Assembly (NCBI RefSeq): GCF_022346995.1 | Contig: NZ_JAKRNM010000001.1 | Coordinates: 310,001 to 374,000 of the forward strand | Reading direction: 5' to 3' | DNA length: 64,000 nucleotides | From: Paenibacillus sp. ACRRY | Lineage (GTDB): Bacteria; Bacillota; Bacilli; Paenibacillales; Paenibacillaceae | Shown here: in pieces, positions 38,601 to 45,108 of the stretch | How the letters are laid out: the number at the start of each line of letters is the position of its first letter | How positions within the stretch are numbered: the stretch's first letter is position 1 | Notes under the pieces: model-generated | Told to the model about the DNA's origin: nothing | The model's database searches: none | Seen by the model: only the letters and a program-made list of their open reading frames with translations | Translations under genes and position numbers: made by a program

Positions 38601-38692
38601 TGACAGGCAAAGCAAACCTTCGCTTTGATCCGAAAGGTAAAGTCACACGGGCAGAGATGGCTAAAATAGTATATATGCTGATTCATGATTAA
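32606..38692 (+). CDS. Giant SLH-anchored surface protein with lamin-tail domains and a metallophosphoesterase
   Basis: About 2,028 residues. A signal peptide is followed by two lamin-tail domains beginning LLITEMVPD (about 165) and LLITELVPN (about 452), each with the AYEF/AYEY-V/IEVYNNTD core. Ig-like modules follow, then a calcineurin-type metallophosphoesterase at about 1260-1540 with WMSDTQYY, HTGDVVD, LAGNHDVG, LCLHEY and LSGHYHDAE as metal ligands. A fibronectin-like module, a Gly/Ser/Pro linker and three SLH domains (from about 1850, with VPANAYYASA and TRAEMAKI) complete it. SLH repeats tie it to secondary wall polymer. AAAAGGAG touches an in-frame ATG at 32594; TTG 32606 has better spacing, so the exact start is open. 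Likely a surface phosphodiesterase or nuclease. Confidence 0.88.
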   Translation: MNRRRILQRSVAIALFSSMILTTGMPFTSLPAVHAETLPQEDSREQTQVIQAVNVQASHTPADWIYEMQNYTVTTTVYGTDQQWTGRISYSVDDQMYAPVALVPVEQSPGTYAGDLPGETLVGSELNYVIDLMDEEGNIIQSTGYSTAIRPSVSLMQQPIGPDLLITEMVPDTTNLPNLSTDAYEFVEVYNNTDHEINFKDYTFFYNNKDTWKTEGDTDVLIPAHSPMVFWILNGSNNDLTAEQFNQNYGTSLIEGEHLFRIQGGGGMANGSARSLVIKNQANESIVSAAYDPAQVKANMGIFFKHPAAGSMQMSVMNNSGKLLATPGVIDPSQAIPPVVEEGTQTEIVHTAPTEALAIQDYEVKTQIKNLGTNADGSKPAVKLLYKTPSQQRYTVTVMTNLNETDDYTATIPASALHEPQLQYRILAGNQDKPYLAQVQLDAFDPAKAPTLLITELVPNTANVPGTSTDAYEYIEVYNNTDQPVNFKNYSLYYRYPDKGPSADVEWGAANPDFVIPAQQAVVFWIKNSVNTAYSEEDFNQFYKTNLTPNVTLHSIQSDGMANSGRRALVIKTNTGKEISSAYYDADQSYEDGTKGDETKEDKAITYTYPRNSSTMMIKSSSGVETPSPASILQGQVPSVPVHIELDAVPPTVQDMTSMTEVDQSNGLELIVDAKDDREVTSVEVFVRSDKQDEFTAHRLTEDYDDMMYHYNMSAADLIGRKTIEYYFVASDGINETRTETASISVTGGVSNEPLRLNVKDQDILHGIHTIKGTSQIGGADARLRIDGQALPEGELFAALEHDAYFVFEAVNVDYCFKNAVTMGPPELGDESILYTFMNPITSYTTLSFPIDSERLLQGDNVIYIRAGSKTSPFDQRPEENKDDFEVRNVRLLLADGTEIWDPAYAEKEKQIKMGDSAGKSESIGFHFELNPEHLTAKAYAWDTTHLPDGAHEVAVTDGTEQVTAKVMVDNTAPDIKPTVEDAKTYRGDFVIDAEIQDAIAGVDKVSVKLDDSVITLPLRTSSGEMQGGKHVLHIQATDKVGNVAEKTVNFEVPDENPLSPELVAPKQNQTNVGSNANLTVKVQDPSNDVMDVTFYKGYKYDASRPEGFTGYLNTSVTEPPREMVPSGEKAMNAEDYKKIAAIDGTYLVNDSVEQFPYQRFEVKLDPSVKSTDRVEIDWQGKSLEGRKVSLYAWSISEQKWIQLDQVIAGTEDFELKAVVQAGDYENEHVIQIMVQDELVETAAATGNKPTPESQDPYDFSFVWMSDTQYYSQSYPLIYQNIVNWIAGQKENMNIKYVIHTGDVVDKADQEYQWIEADKNMKVLEDASIPYGVLAGNHDVGHQDNDYAKFQQYFGANRFINNQVFAGSYENNRGHYDLVSANGNDFVIVYMGWGLGEQEIQWMNDIVSKYPERKAILCLHEYLLVSNNRSPIADQIFEKVVKPNKNVIAALSGHYHDAELKVDQLDDNGDGIPDRNVYQMLADYQGAPEGGLGYIRLMQFDMTNNKLHIKTYSPYLDDYNYYDPETEQGKDEFSLDLGLAPTMKRVATDYIGVNVYTDQKIGYKANVESGREASVEWKGLSNESHYQWYAKAEDQYSGSVLSDIWGFHTGTSSPGEQTPGNGGGSGNSNPGASAGNDSVTKPPAQSSNGQITLNPSSDGTYRAETQALEQAANTASGGEIVITLAGKQEQDGEFDVYLPASAVKKVKADGLTVVISSPVLKVTLPAGSLPQEWGETDQLLLRFSTLYNDSAKQILDDSLLGTPHYSRTEFVQSLRMFFIQGENETEVTNFGSPVEIDRMLTAEQQKQIRSEYAGVYLLGQGMEYQGGRFVTGTVTFEAEQPGLYAILEYHKQFKDMKDSWAERYVHMLAAKHLIQGMDNENYGPALQVSRGDFITLIMRAAGVNFSEKTEVYADVPANAYYASAVAQATELGIVQGNGNLFRPKDSISREEAAVMLMKAQQVLFMDKQESTVNTVFSDQSQVSAWAQDAVEHVNALGLMTGKANLRFDPKGKVTRAEMAKIVYMLIHD

Positions 38693-38727
38693 ACATCTTT
38701 TAATGTAACTCGCACTTGTAATTTCAC

Positions 38728-38763
38728 AGAGGAAGTCGCCTATAAGGCGGCTTCTTTTGTTTT
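38728..38763 (+). terminator. Terminator after the giant surface protein
   Basis: GAAGTCGCC and GGCGGCTTC pair around TATAA and are followed by TTTTGTTTT. Confidence 0.8.
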
Positions 38764-38789
38764 ATCGGAACAAGTATTATCCTCAGTCT

Positions 38790-39386
38790 CTAGTCGGCGA
38801 GCTTTAAAATAAACCGCGAAATTGGCAAGCCATATAATTGATTGTGTGAATTTCTAAAAATGTGCAGCCAATCCGCCTTGGGAAGCATTATGTTCGACAT
38901 CACTCTCAACGGATAGCCCGCATGAATGAATTTGATATCCGGATCCAATTGAAGACCATTTCGTTCATAAAATGTGATGCGCCGGCTTCTAGTCACTTTC
39001 TCCTCTTGATTGTTGTCTTGCACTTTATCCGGATCTTCAACTTCCAATATTAGATTTCCGAATTGCAGTTTTAACTGGTCCATGAAGACGCTGCCGTAAC
39101 CTCCTGAACGATACGGTGGCAGAATGGCCAGAAACTTGATAAGCGTTAACCCTAGATTAGAAATATCCTTAACGATGGCATAACCGATCTCCTTTTCTCC
39201 ATCCTTCAGATATAATCCGTGAAATTGCCCTTTTTTTAGTGCCCTGGAAAACATGAAGTAAAGAGGTCCTGTAATGTAGGAGAAATCATGCTTAAGATAT
39301 CTTCTTAAGTTCATAAGGTTTTCTTGATCGAGTGGTATTTTCTGAAGCGTTATATGTTCTCTTGATTTACAAAGGTTCCTCATCAT
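38790..39386 (-). CDS. GNAT-family N-acetyltransferase
   Basis: 198 residues with the acetyl-CoA loop PPYRSGGYGSVFM and the terminal FYERNGLQ strand-helix of GNAT enzymes. It starts within the last codons of the MarR gene upstream (ATGATGA overlap), so the two are co-translated. Substrate unknown; MarR-GNAT pairs often relate to drug or stress responses. Confidence 0.8.
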   Translation of the reverse strand: MMRNLCKSREHITLQKIPLDQENLMNLRRYLKHDFSYITGPLYFMFSRALKKGQFHGLYLKDGEKEIGYAIVKDISNLGLTLIKFLAILPPYRSGGYGSVFMDQLKLQFGNLILEVEDPDKVQDNNQEEKVTRSRRITFYERNGLQLDPDIKFIHAGYPLRVMSNIMLPKADWLHIFRNSHNQLYGLPISRFILKLAD

Positions 39387-39811
39387 AGTTCCCTCCCATA
39401 ATTCTTCTTAATGATCTCCATCATTCTAATAAAGCCTGCGATTTCCTTATCATCAAAGTTCTCCTCAATTTCCTGAATAGCAGACTGTAGAGATTTATCG
39501 TAAGCTGTATACTCTTCTGTAAAATGGGGACTGACCTTTAAGTGGTATACTCTTTTATCTTCTTGGCTTGGTGTTTTGATCACGAGACCTTTGGCAATTA
39601 ATTCGTTAACTTTGATGGTAACTGCAGAACGGGCAACATGAAGCGTTTCAGCCAAAAAACTTGGAGTACAGTTCTCGTTATGCTGGATGACCTCCAAGTA
39701 CAGTAGGCTATTGTAAGTCAAATTGTTATACAGCTTATCCTTGTTCATGGATCGAAGATTTTCTAAGACTAATTCATAGTAAAGTTCGTTGATAGAACGA
39801 AACAAATCCAC
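39383..39811 (-). CDS. MarR-family transcriptional regulator
   Basis: About 142 residues of MarR layout: dimer helices at both ends and a winged helix in the middle (PSFLAETLHVARSAVTIKVN, then wing LVIKTPSQEDKRVYHL). GTG 39811 lies eight bases after GAGGTG and is preferred over a GTG nine bases earlier. It is divergent from the beta-lactamase-like gene, with a clear inverted repeat between them, and coupled to a GNAT gene. Confidence 0.87.
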   Translation of the reverse strand: MDLFRSINELYYELVLENLRSMNKDKLYNNLTYNSLLYLEVIQHNENCTPSFLAETLHVARSAVTIKVNELIAKGLVIKTPSQEDKRVYHLKVSPHFTEEYTAYDKSLQSAIQEIEENFDDKEIAGFIRMMEIIKKNYGREL

Positions 39812-39830
39812 AAATAACACACCTCTGATC

Positions 39831-39860
39831 GTTAAGTTAATATAATTATAATCACTTAAC
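39831..39860. promoter_or_regulatory. Inverted repeat, candidate MarR operator
   Basis: GTTAAGT (39831-39837) and ACTTAAC (39854-39860) are perfect complements with centres 23 bases apart. They surround an AT-rich core that holds TATAAT on both strands. The position, 20 bases upstream of the MarR start, fits autoregulation. Confidence 0.55.
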
Positions 39861-39993
39861 TATATGATAACAAGTTTATCGTTCATCTTCCGTTCATAAT
39901 CACGTCATATTCAATTCATTTTTATAGAATAAACTTGCAGGTGATCCAATTTGCAGCAGTGATCTTATCTAAACCAGACAGGAGATGATGTGA

Positions 39994-42090
39994 TTGGCAC
40001 TGAAAAAAACAGCCTCTATAGCCGCCATTACCTTGGCGATCACCATGCTGGCCCCCATGTCCGCGACGGCAGCACCAGTCTCAGGTAGCGGGAAGGATCT
40101 AACGTACGATGCGACCAAGGCCACCGTTATGGAAAAAGCTAAAATATTGACTGGGGAGTATGGCGTGACCAGCGTGCAATATGCGCTCATGGATGCAGGT
40201 GAGATCGCAATTTCCGGACAGGAAGGCAAAAATGATCTTAACGATAAGGTGCCTCTTACGGCAAACACAATCTATGGCATTGGTTCGACCAGCAAAATGA
40301 TGGTTACAGCCTCCGTGATGAAGCTGGTCGACGAAGGCAAGATTGATCTGGATCAGCCTTTGGTGAACTATATCCCTGATTTTAAAATGGAGGACGAGCG
40401 TTATAAACAGATCACACCGCGCATGCTTCTGAATCATTCCTCCGGACTCCTTGGAACTTCCGGTCATAATGCCACCTTGTACGGAGATAACGATACGCAG
40501 GCGCATGATACCTTTTTGGACCAATTAGCGACTCAAAATCTGAAGGCAGACCCCGGAGCATACTCGGTGTATTCCAACGATAGTTTTACGTTAGCCGAGA
40601 TTCTGGTTGAGAAAGTCAGCGGCACGACTTTTACCGGTTATATTCATCAACATTTCACTGAACCGCTCGGAATGGAGCATACCAAAACACCGCAGGACAA
40701 CGTGGACCCAGCCCAAATGGCCGCAGTTTATTCTCAACGAGTGGAGGGGCAGCTTCCGCAAGAAAATTACAATATCATTGCTTCGGGAGGCATTTACTCC
40801 ACTGCCGAAGATTTGGTTAAGTTCTCGCAGATTTTTACCGGACAAGTTGACATTCTTTCGCCTGAATCGGTCGAAGCCATGGAGCAAGAAGAATACAAAA
40901 GAGGCATATGGCCCAATGAGGCGGATTCCTCCATTGCTTATGGGCTCGGCTGGGATAGTGTAAACCTGTTTCCTTTCAATGAGTATGGTATCCAGGCAGT
41001 AACCAAAGGAGGGGACACGTTATCGTACCATTCCTCGCTCGTTGTGCTTCCGGAATACAACATGGCTGCAGCAGTGACCTCTTCTGGCGGTTCAAGCTCA
41101 ACGGATCAATTGATTGCAAGAGAGCTGCTGCTCGGTGCACTTGAAGAGAAAGAGATCATTACAGAGCGCAAGCCGGAGAAGTCGTATGGGACTCCTGTAA
41201 AAGCAAGCATGCCTGAGGAAATCATGCAGTTTGCAGGAAACTATGGTGCCAGGGACAGGGCTATATTGAAGTTGGATGTGAAGAAAGAAGGTCAATTAAC
41301 CCTTTCAACCGTTACGTCGCCGAACAGTCAGGAACAATCGTATGTGTATACCGCTGATGGTTCGTTTGTAAATGAAGCAGGGACGGAAAAGCTAGCATTC
41401 ATTGAGGAGGAAAATGGAAACACCTACTTATGGTCCCGTTCGTATTTGTCCGCAAAAGGCCTGGGACAACTGGCTACCTCTGAATACAAGGCAGTTAAGC
41501 TGGAAACACCCGAAGTGCCCGCAGAAGTGTCAGCCGCATGGCAAGCACGTGAAGGGAAAAAATATGTGTTAATGAACGAGAAGTACACATCCATGCTGTA
41601 TATGAATGCATTGCCAATAGTCTCCCTACAAATGTTCGATGAGGCACCAGGCCGTGTGTATACCAATCGGCTCATAGATGCCAAACTGGCTATTGGGGAG
41701 CTTCAGATTCCGGGTATGGCTGGCAGGGACTTAATGGATTTCGAAGTGTCAGAAGAGGGCGGCGTGGAGTACATTTCCGCAGGAGGCAGCATCTATGCCA
41801 GTGAAGACATCGTGAAACCAATCTATTCGGGAAATCGATCGAAAACAACGATTCAGGCAAGTGGCTATGCGACATGGTATTCAGTTCCGAATTCAGTGTC
41901 AGGAAAACGCATGACGGTCAAACTGCCATCAAATGGCGCTTTTGCTGTGTATGATCAGGATGGCCGCTGTATTAATCACTCTGTGGTCAGCGGTAACAAT
42001 GAAGTTATTCTTCCGGAGAATGGGAGAGTTGTATTTGCAGGAGAGACAGATGCACAATTCGAGATTACATTAACAAGCCAGGAAGATTGA
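39994..42090 (+). CDS. Secreted class-C beta-lactamase-like serine hydrolase
   Basis: 698 residues from TTG 39994 (CAGGAGA eight bases before). Signal peptide to about residue 27 (MSATAA). The catalytic domain (about 45-380) has the S98-T-S-K101 motif in YGIGSTSK, a YSN motif (YSVYSNDSF) and KGGDT near 340, the third element. A C-terminal region of about 300 residues is beta-rich. Such proteins include penicillin-binding-protein-like esterases and D-amino-acid peptidases; true antibiotic hydrolysis is not implied. The MarR/GNAT pair lies divergently. Confidence 0.85.
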   Translation: MALKKTASIAAITLAITMLAPMSATAAPVSGSGKDLTYDATKATVMEKAKILTGEYGVTSVQYALMDAGEIAISGQEGKNDLNDKVPLTANTIYGIGSTSKMMVTASVMKLVDEGKIDLDQPLVNYIPDFKMEDERYKQITPRMLLNHSSGLLGTSGHNATLYGDNDTQAHDTFLDQLATQNLKADPGAYSVYSNDSFTLAEILVEKVSGTTFTGYIHQHFTEPLGMEHTKTPQDNVDPAQMAAVYSQRVEGQLPQENYNIIASGGIYSTAEDLVKFSQIFTGQVDILSPESVEAMEQEEYKRGIWPNEADSSIAYGLGWDSVNLFPFNEYGIQAVTKGGDTLSYHSSLVVLPEYNMAAAVTSSGGSSSTDQLIARELLLGALEEKEIITERKPEKSYGTPVKASMPEEIMQFAGNYGARDRAILKLDVKKEGQLTLSTVTSPNSQEQSYVYTADGSFVNEAGTEKLAFIEEENGNTYLWSRSYLSAKGLGQLATSEYKAVKLETPEVPAEVSAAWQAREGKKYVLMNEKYTSMLYMNALPIVSLQMFDEAPGRVYTNRLIDAKLAIGELQIPGMAGRDLMDFEVSEEGGVEYISAGGSIYASEDIVKPIYSGNRSKTTIQASGYATWYSVPNSVSGKRMTVKLPSNGAFAVYDQDGRCINHSVVSGNNEVILPENGRVVFAGETDAQFEITLTSQED

Positions 42091-42110
42091 ATCGTGGGGA
42101 GCTTAAGCTA

Positions 42111-42147
42111 GACAAGGAGTCGCGGGATACGCGGCTTCTTGTTTTTT
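42111..42147 (+). terminator. Terminator after the serine hydrolase
   Basis: ACAAGGAGTCGCG and CGCGGCTTCTTGT pair around a short loop and run into TTTTTTT. Confidence 0.8.
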
Positions 42148-42189
42148 TACTCTGTACCCTTTCGGATTAGGGTTAAAAACGCAGTGTTA

Positions 42190-42218
42190 TTGTCATTTAT
42201 GGTATGTGTTAATATTGT
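42190..42218 (+). promoter_or_regulatory. Candidate promoter of the small zinc-ribbon gene
   Basis: TTGTCA (42190-42195) and TATTGT (42213-42218) are 17 bases apart, about 107 bases before the start codon. Confidence 0.35.
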
Positions 42219-42324
42219 CCTGATTTGGTTAATACGGTATATTGAGAGTGGTTCATTTCCTATAATACAGGAGGTTCCATTCATAAGGATGAGCAAAGTA
42301 AATGACTAGGAGGAATCAGTCTAC

Positions 42325-42513
42325 ATGGGAGCAACTGAAAAGAGATGTCAAGATTGTGGAGGAAATTCATTTGTACAAGCTGCGGATTTTATAAATCTCC
42401 GTCCAGTGGATAAGAAACTGGCGATTGGGTCTGAAAAGATTTATACCGTTTGTCTGGACTGCGGGGAAGTGGTATCGATCAAAGTGAAGAACCCGGAAAA
42501 GTTAAAACAATAA
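42325..42513 (+). CDS. Small zinc-ribbon protein (62 residues)
   Basis: Two CxxC pairs, CQDC near residue 8 and CLDC near 43, form a zinc ribbon. ATG 42325 follows AGGAGG. It stands alone between the hydrolase terminator and the convergent phosphatase gene. No family with a known function was recognised; similar small ribbons occur widely in Paenibacillus and Bacillus genomes. Confidence 0.75.
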   Translation: MGATEKRCQDCGGNSFVQAADFINLRPVDKKLAIGSEKIYTVCLDCGEVVSIKVKNPEKLKQ

Positions 42514-42578
42514 CATTAGTTGCATTTTTCTTCTTATAACCACTCATTCACTAAGGTAACTTATGAATAAAACAGAAA

Positions 42579-42616
42579 AGCCCTTCTCCTTTTCCTGTGG
42601 GATAAAGAGAAGGGCT
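42579..42616 (-). terminator. Terminator of the alkaline phosphatase gene
   Basis: AGCCCTTCTC pairs with GAGAAGGGCT; read on the minus strand it is followed by TTTTCTGTTTT. It lies 20 bases beyond the phosphatase stop. Confidence 0.75.
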
Positions 42617-42635
42617 ATTGGTGAGAGGCAGTATA

Positions 42636-43994
42636 TTATTTATGCTTCTTTAAAATATCAAAAATGATCTCCGCATTATTCGTATTGTCGATCAGGCCGG
42701 AGAAACGATGACTTGCCGGACCGTATGCGTAGACTGGCACATCGTCTCCCGTATGTCCGCCTGTCGTCCATCCAGTGAACGAGCGGTTATCAATAATTGC
42801 TTCGATGGCATTGTCGATCGTCGTGACATCTGCATCTTTAGCTGCATTTTTAACCGATTGAATCTCTTCGGAAGTTAACTCAAGTTTGAGATAGCTCTTA
42901 AGTGTTTCTTCCACGGAAGCCCCTTTAGCGATTTGAGCTGCCATGAAGTCAGGAGTGCGTACAGCGGCTTTGATCGGATCCACGAAAAAGTTATATTCTC
43001 CGTCTTTCCCGAGCGTAAGTCCACCAGTGGAATGGTCAGCCGTTGCTACGACAAGTGTCTCGCCATCTTCTTTGGCAAAATCAATAGCCGCCTCGAATGC
43101 TGCAGCAAAATCCTCCATTTCGCTCATAGCACCAACGATGTCATTATCATGACCCGCCCAGTCGATCTGGCTTCCTTCAACCATGAGGAAAAACCCATTT
43201 TCGTTTGAGCTTAGGCGATCAATGGCTGTATGTGTCATTTCGGCCAGCGAAGGTGTTTCGCTCGTACGGTCAATCAACTTGTCCATACCTCCGTCAGCAA
43301 ATAGTCCGAGAATCTGTTTATTTGTATCCTTGAGAAGGGCACTGCGATCAGTCACATAGCTAAATCCGGCTTTTTCAAATTCATTGGTCAAGTCACGATC
43401 TTCACGTACAAAATTGGTTTTTCCTCCGCCTAACAGAACATCAACTTTGTGCTTCCCATTGATCAATTCATCATAGTAATCATCTGCGATTGCATCCATG
43501 TTCTTCCGACTAATATCGTGGGCGCCGAAGGCAGCAGGTGTGGCATGAGTGATCTCTGAGGTAGCTACAAGTCCGGTGGATTTTCCGTTTTCCTTGGCTT
43601 GCTCCAAAACTGTTTTGACTTCAGTATGGTCATTGTCAACTGCAATGGCAGCGTTATACGTTTTCACACCAGCAGACATTGCGGTCGCCGCGGAAGCCGA
43701 GTCCGTAACGTTTTGTGTGTCGTCATCCGGATAAGTCATTTGAGCGCCTACAAGATAATGATCAAATACCGTTTTCTCCATGACCTTAGTCGAAGGGTCA
43801 TCCTTCATATAACGGTAAGCGGAAGTATAAGCCGTTCCCATGCCGTCACCGATGAGGAAGATGATATTCTTGATTTTTTTTGTCTCTACACTAACGGCTT
43901 GTACCGCATGGGCTTGACCGGCAGACAAGACGGTAGAAGCGGCAAAGACCAGGCTGAGTGCAGCTGCAGGAAGTACTTTTTTGGACAATTTCAC
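42636..43994 (-). CDS. Secreted alkaline phosphatase (PhoA/PhoB type)
   Basis: 452 residues with a signal peptide ending AGQAHA. Metal and nucleophile motifs are in place: FLIGDGMG (Asp ligand), VTDSASAATAM (serine nucleophile), EGSQIDWAGHDND, VVATADHSTGG (Asp, His) and TGGHTGDDVPVYAYG (His). It releases phosphate from monoesters outside the cell. Ribosome site AGGAGG. No Pho box was recognised in the 180 bases upstream. Confidence 0.95.
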   Translation of the reverse strand: MKLSKKVLPAAALSLVFAASTVLSAGQAHAVQAVSVETKKIKNIIFLIGDGMGTAYTSAYRYMKDDPSTKVMEKTVFDHYLVGAQMTYPDDDTQNVTDSASAATAMSAGVKTYNAAIAVDNDHTEVKTVLEQAKENGKSTGLVATSEITHATPAAFGAHDISRKNMDAIADDYYDELINGKHKVDVLLGGGKTNFVREDRDLTNEFEKAGFSYVTDRSALLKDTNKQILGLFADGGMDKLIDRTSETPSLAEMTHTAIDRLSSNENGFFLMVEGSQIDWAGHDNDIVGAMSEMEDFAAAFEAAIDFAKEDGETLVVATADHSTGGLTLGKDGEYNFFVDPIKAAVRTPDFMAAQIAKGASVEETLKSYLKLELTSEEIQSVKNAAKDADVTTIDNAIEAIIDNRSFTGWTTGGHTGDDVPVYAYGPASHRFSGLIDNTNNAEIIFDILKKHK

Positions 43995-44125
43995 GATAAT
44001 TCCTCCTTTTATTATTAAACATGAACATATGTAGCTTTATTCATTTGTCCGTCCATATGAAGATTATCATTCGACTGTAAAAGAAGACCCTGTCCTCTGT
44101 GTTTATTGTGTAAAATATTTGCAAA

Positions 44126-44150
44126 AAAGAGGACCTGCAAGTGCAGATCC
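44126..44150 (-). terminator. Terminator of the LysE-type gene
   Basis: On the minus strand GGATCTGC and GCAGGTCC pair (one G-U) around ACTT and are followed by TCTTTTTTG. Confidence 0.6.
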
Positions 44151-44173
44151 CCAACCTAATGTAAAACGTAATT

Positions 44174-44806
44174 CTAAAATAATCGTGTTATGCTCACGAC
44201 AAATTCATAGACAAAGTATAAAGAGAATCCAAGCAGCATAATCCCGGCAATGACCGAAACCCATCGGATCATTTGACGACTCATGACTTTTCTGGTTACG
44301 GAAACTATGGATAGAAGGCCTATATCATGAACCAAAATTCCGCTCATCACGCCGATTGCTGCAATTGCAAAGGTACCTGAATGCGAAGAACTATACGATT
44401 GAGATAGGACTGCTCCAAATACAGATACCCAGAAAACCAAGTTACCCGGGGATACGGCAACAAGCAAACCATTTCGATATGTACTAAAAAAGGATTTCTG
44501 TGTTTTTTCATCTGCAGGCGTAATATCTTTATCCGCATTCTTAATGGAGTCGTAACCCAAATAGGCAAGGAAGCCTGCCCCTACGATCCACAATGGAATT
44601 TGTACATACGGCAAGGCAAGTACAGATGCGAAACCAAAATACAAAGCAAGAATAAGCAAAATATCTACGGTCATGCCCCCGATACCTACGGCCCACCCAT
44701 GAATAAAGCCATTCTTTAATCCTTGTTTTGTCATTTCTACAGTGATTGCTCCAACAGGCATTGCTATAGCTAGGCCAATTAAAAAGTACTTCAGATAGAT
44801 CTCCAT
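44174..44806 (-). CDS. LysE-family amino-acid exporter
   Basis: 210 residues with six hydrophobic helices and the family's N-terminal signature (GLAIAMPVGAITVEM), plus AVSPGNLVFWVSVFGAVLS. Members export lysine, arginine, homoserine or similar solutes. No adjacent LysG-like regulator is seen, so the substrate is open. Confidence 0.88.
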   Translation of the reverse strand: MEIYLKYFLIGLAIAMPVGAITVEMTKQGLKNGFIHGWAVGIGGMTVDILLILALYFGFASVLALPYVQIPLWIVGAGFLAYLGYDSIKNADKDITPADEKTQKSFFSTYRNGLLVAVSPGNLVFWVSVFGAVLSQSYSSSHSGTFAIAAIGVMSGILVHDIGLLSIVSVTRKVMSRQMIRWVSVIAGIMLLGFSLYFVYEFVVSITRLF

Positions 44807-45108
44807 TCAACTTTCCCTTCTCCGTTGTGATTCATCTTTAGCGATGTAAAGTAAAAATGTATTTATTAATTTACATGATAAGTAAGTTAATATCAAGAGA
44901 TTATTAGTTTCTATAGATGATCGAGAGTAGTGACCTGCTTCAACTCATCCTTCATTTTCAATGAAAGACGATCATAAATCAGAGACGCTCATGCAAAGAG
45001 TTCTTTCTAATTGGATAGTATCGTATAGAAAAAAGTTAATAATCTACATTTCCTCAGCTGCTTTGATCTTGATACGCTTGAGACGAAGAAAGAAAGAGGA
45101 GAGTTAAT
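44807..45108. other. Non-coding gap between LysE and GH95 genes
   Basis: About 300 AT-rich bases between divergent genes. Only the ribosome site AGGAGAG before the GH95 gene is clear. TTTACATGATAAGTAAG-type AT-rich words near 44,870 could belong to the LysE promoter, but no consensus promoter or cre box stands out. Confidence 0.4.

Noticed and set aside
38860..44020. Long open frames on the opposite strand of the acetyltransferase and phosphatase genes
   Set aside because: They lack ribosome sites and recognisable domains and mirror well-supported genes.
43995..44173. Possible Pho box before the alkaline phosphatase
   Set aside because: No pair of TTAACA-like repeats with 11-base period could be found on the minus strand.
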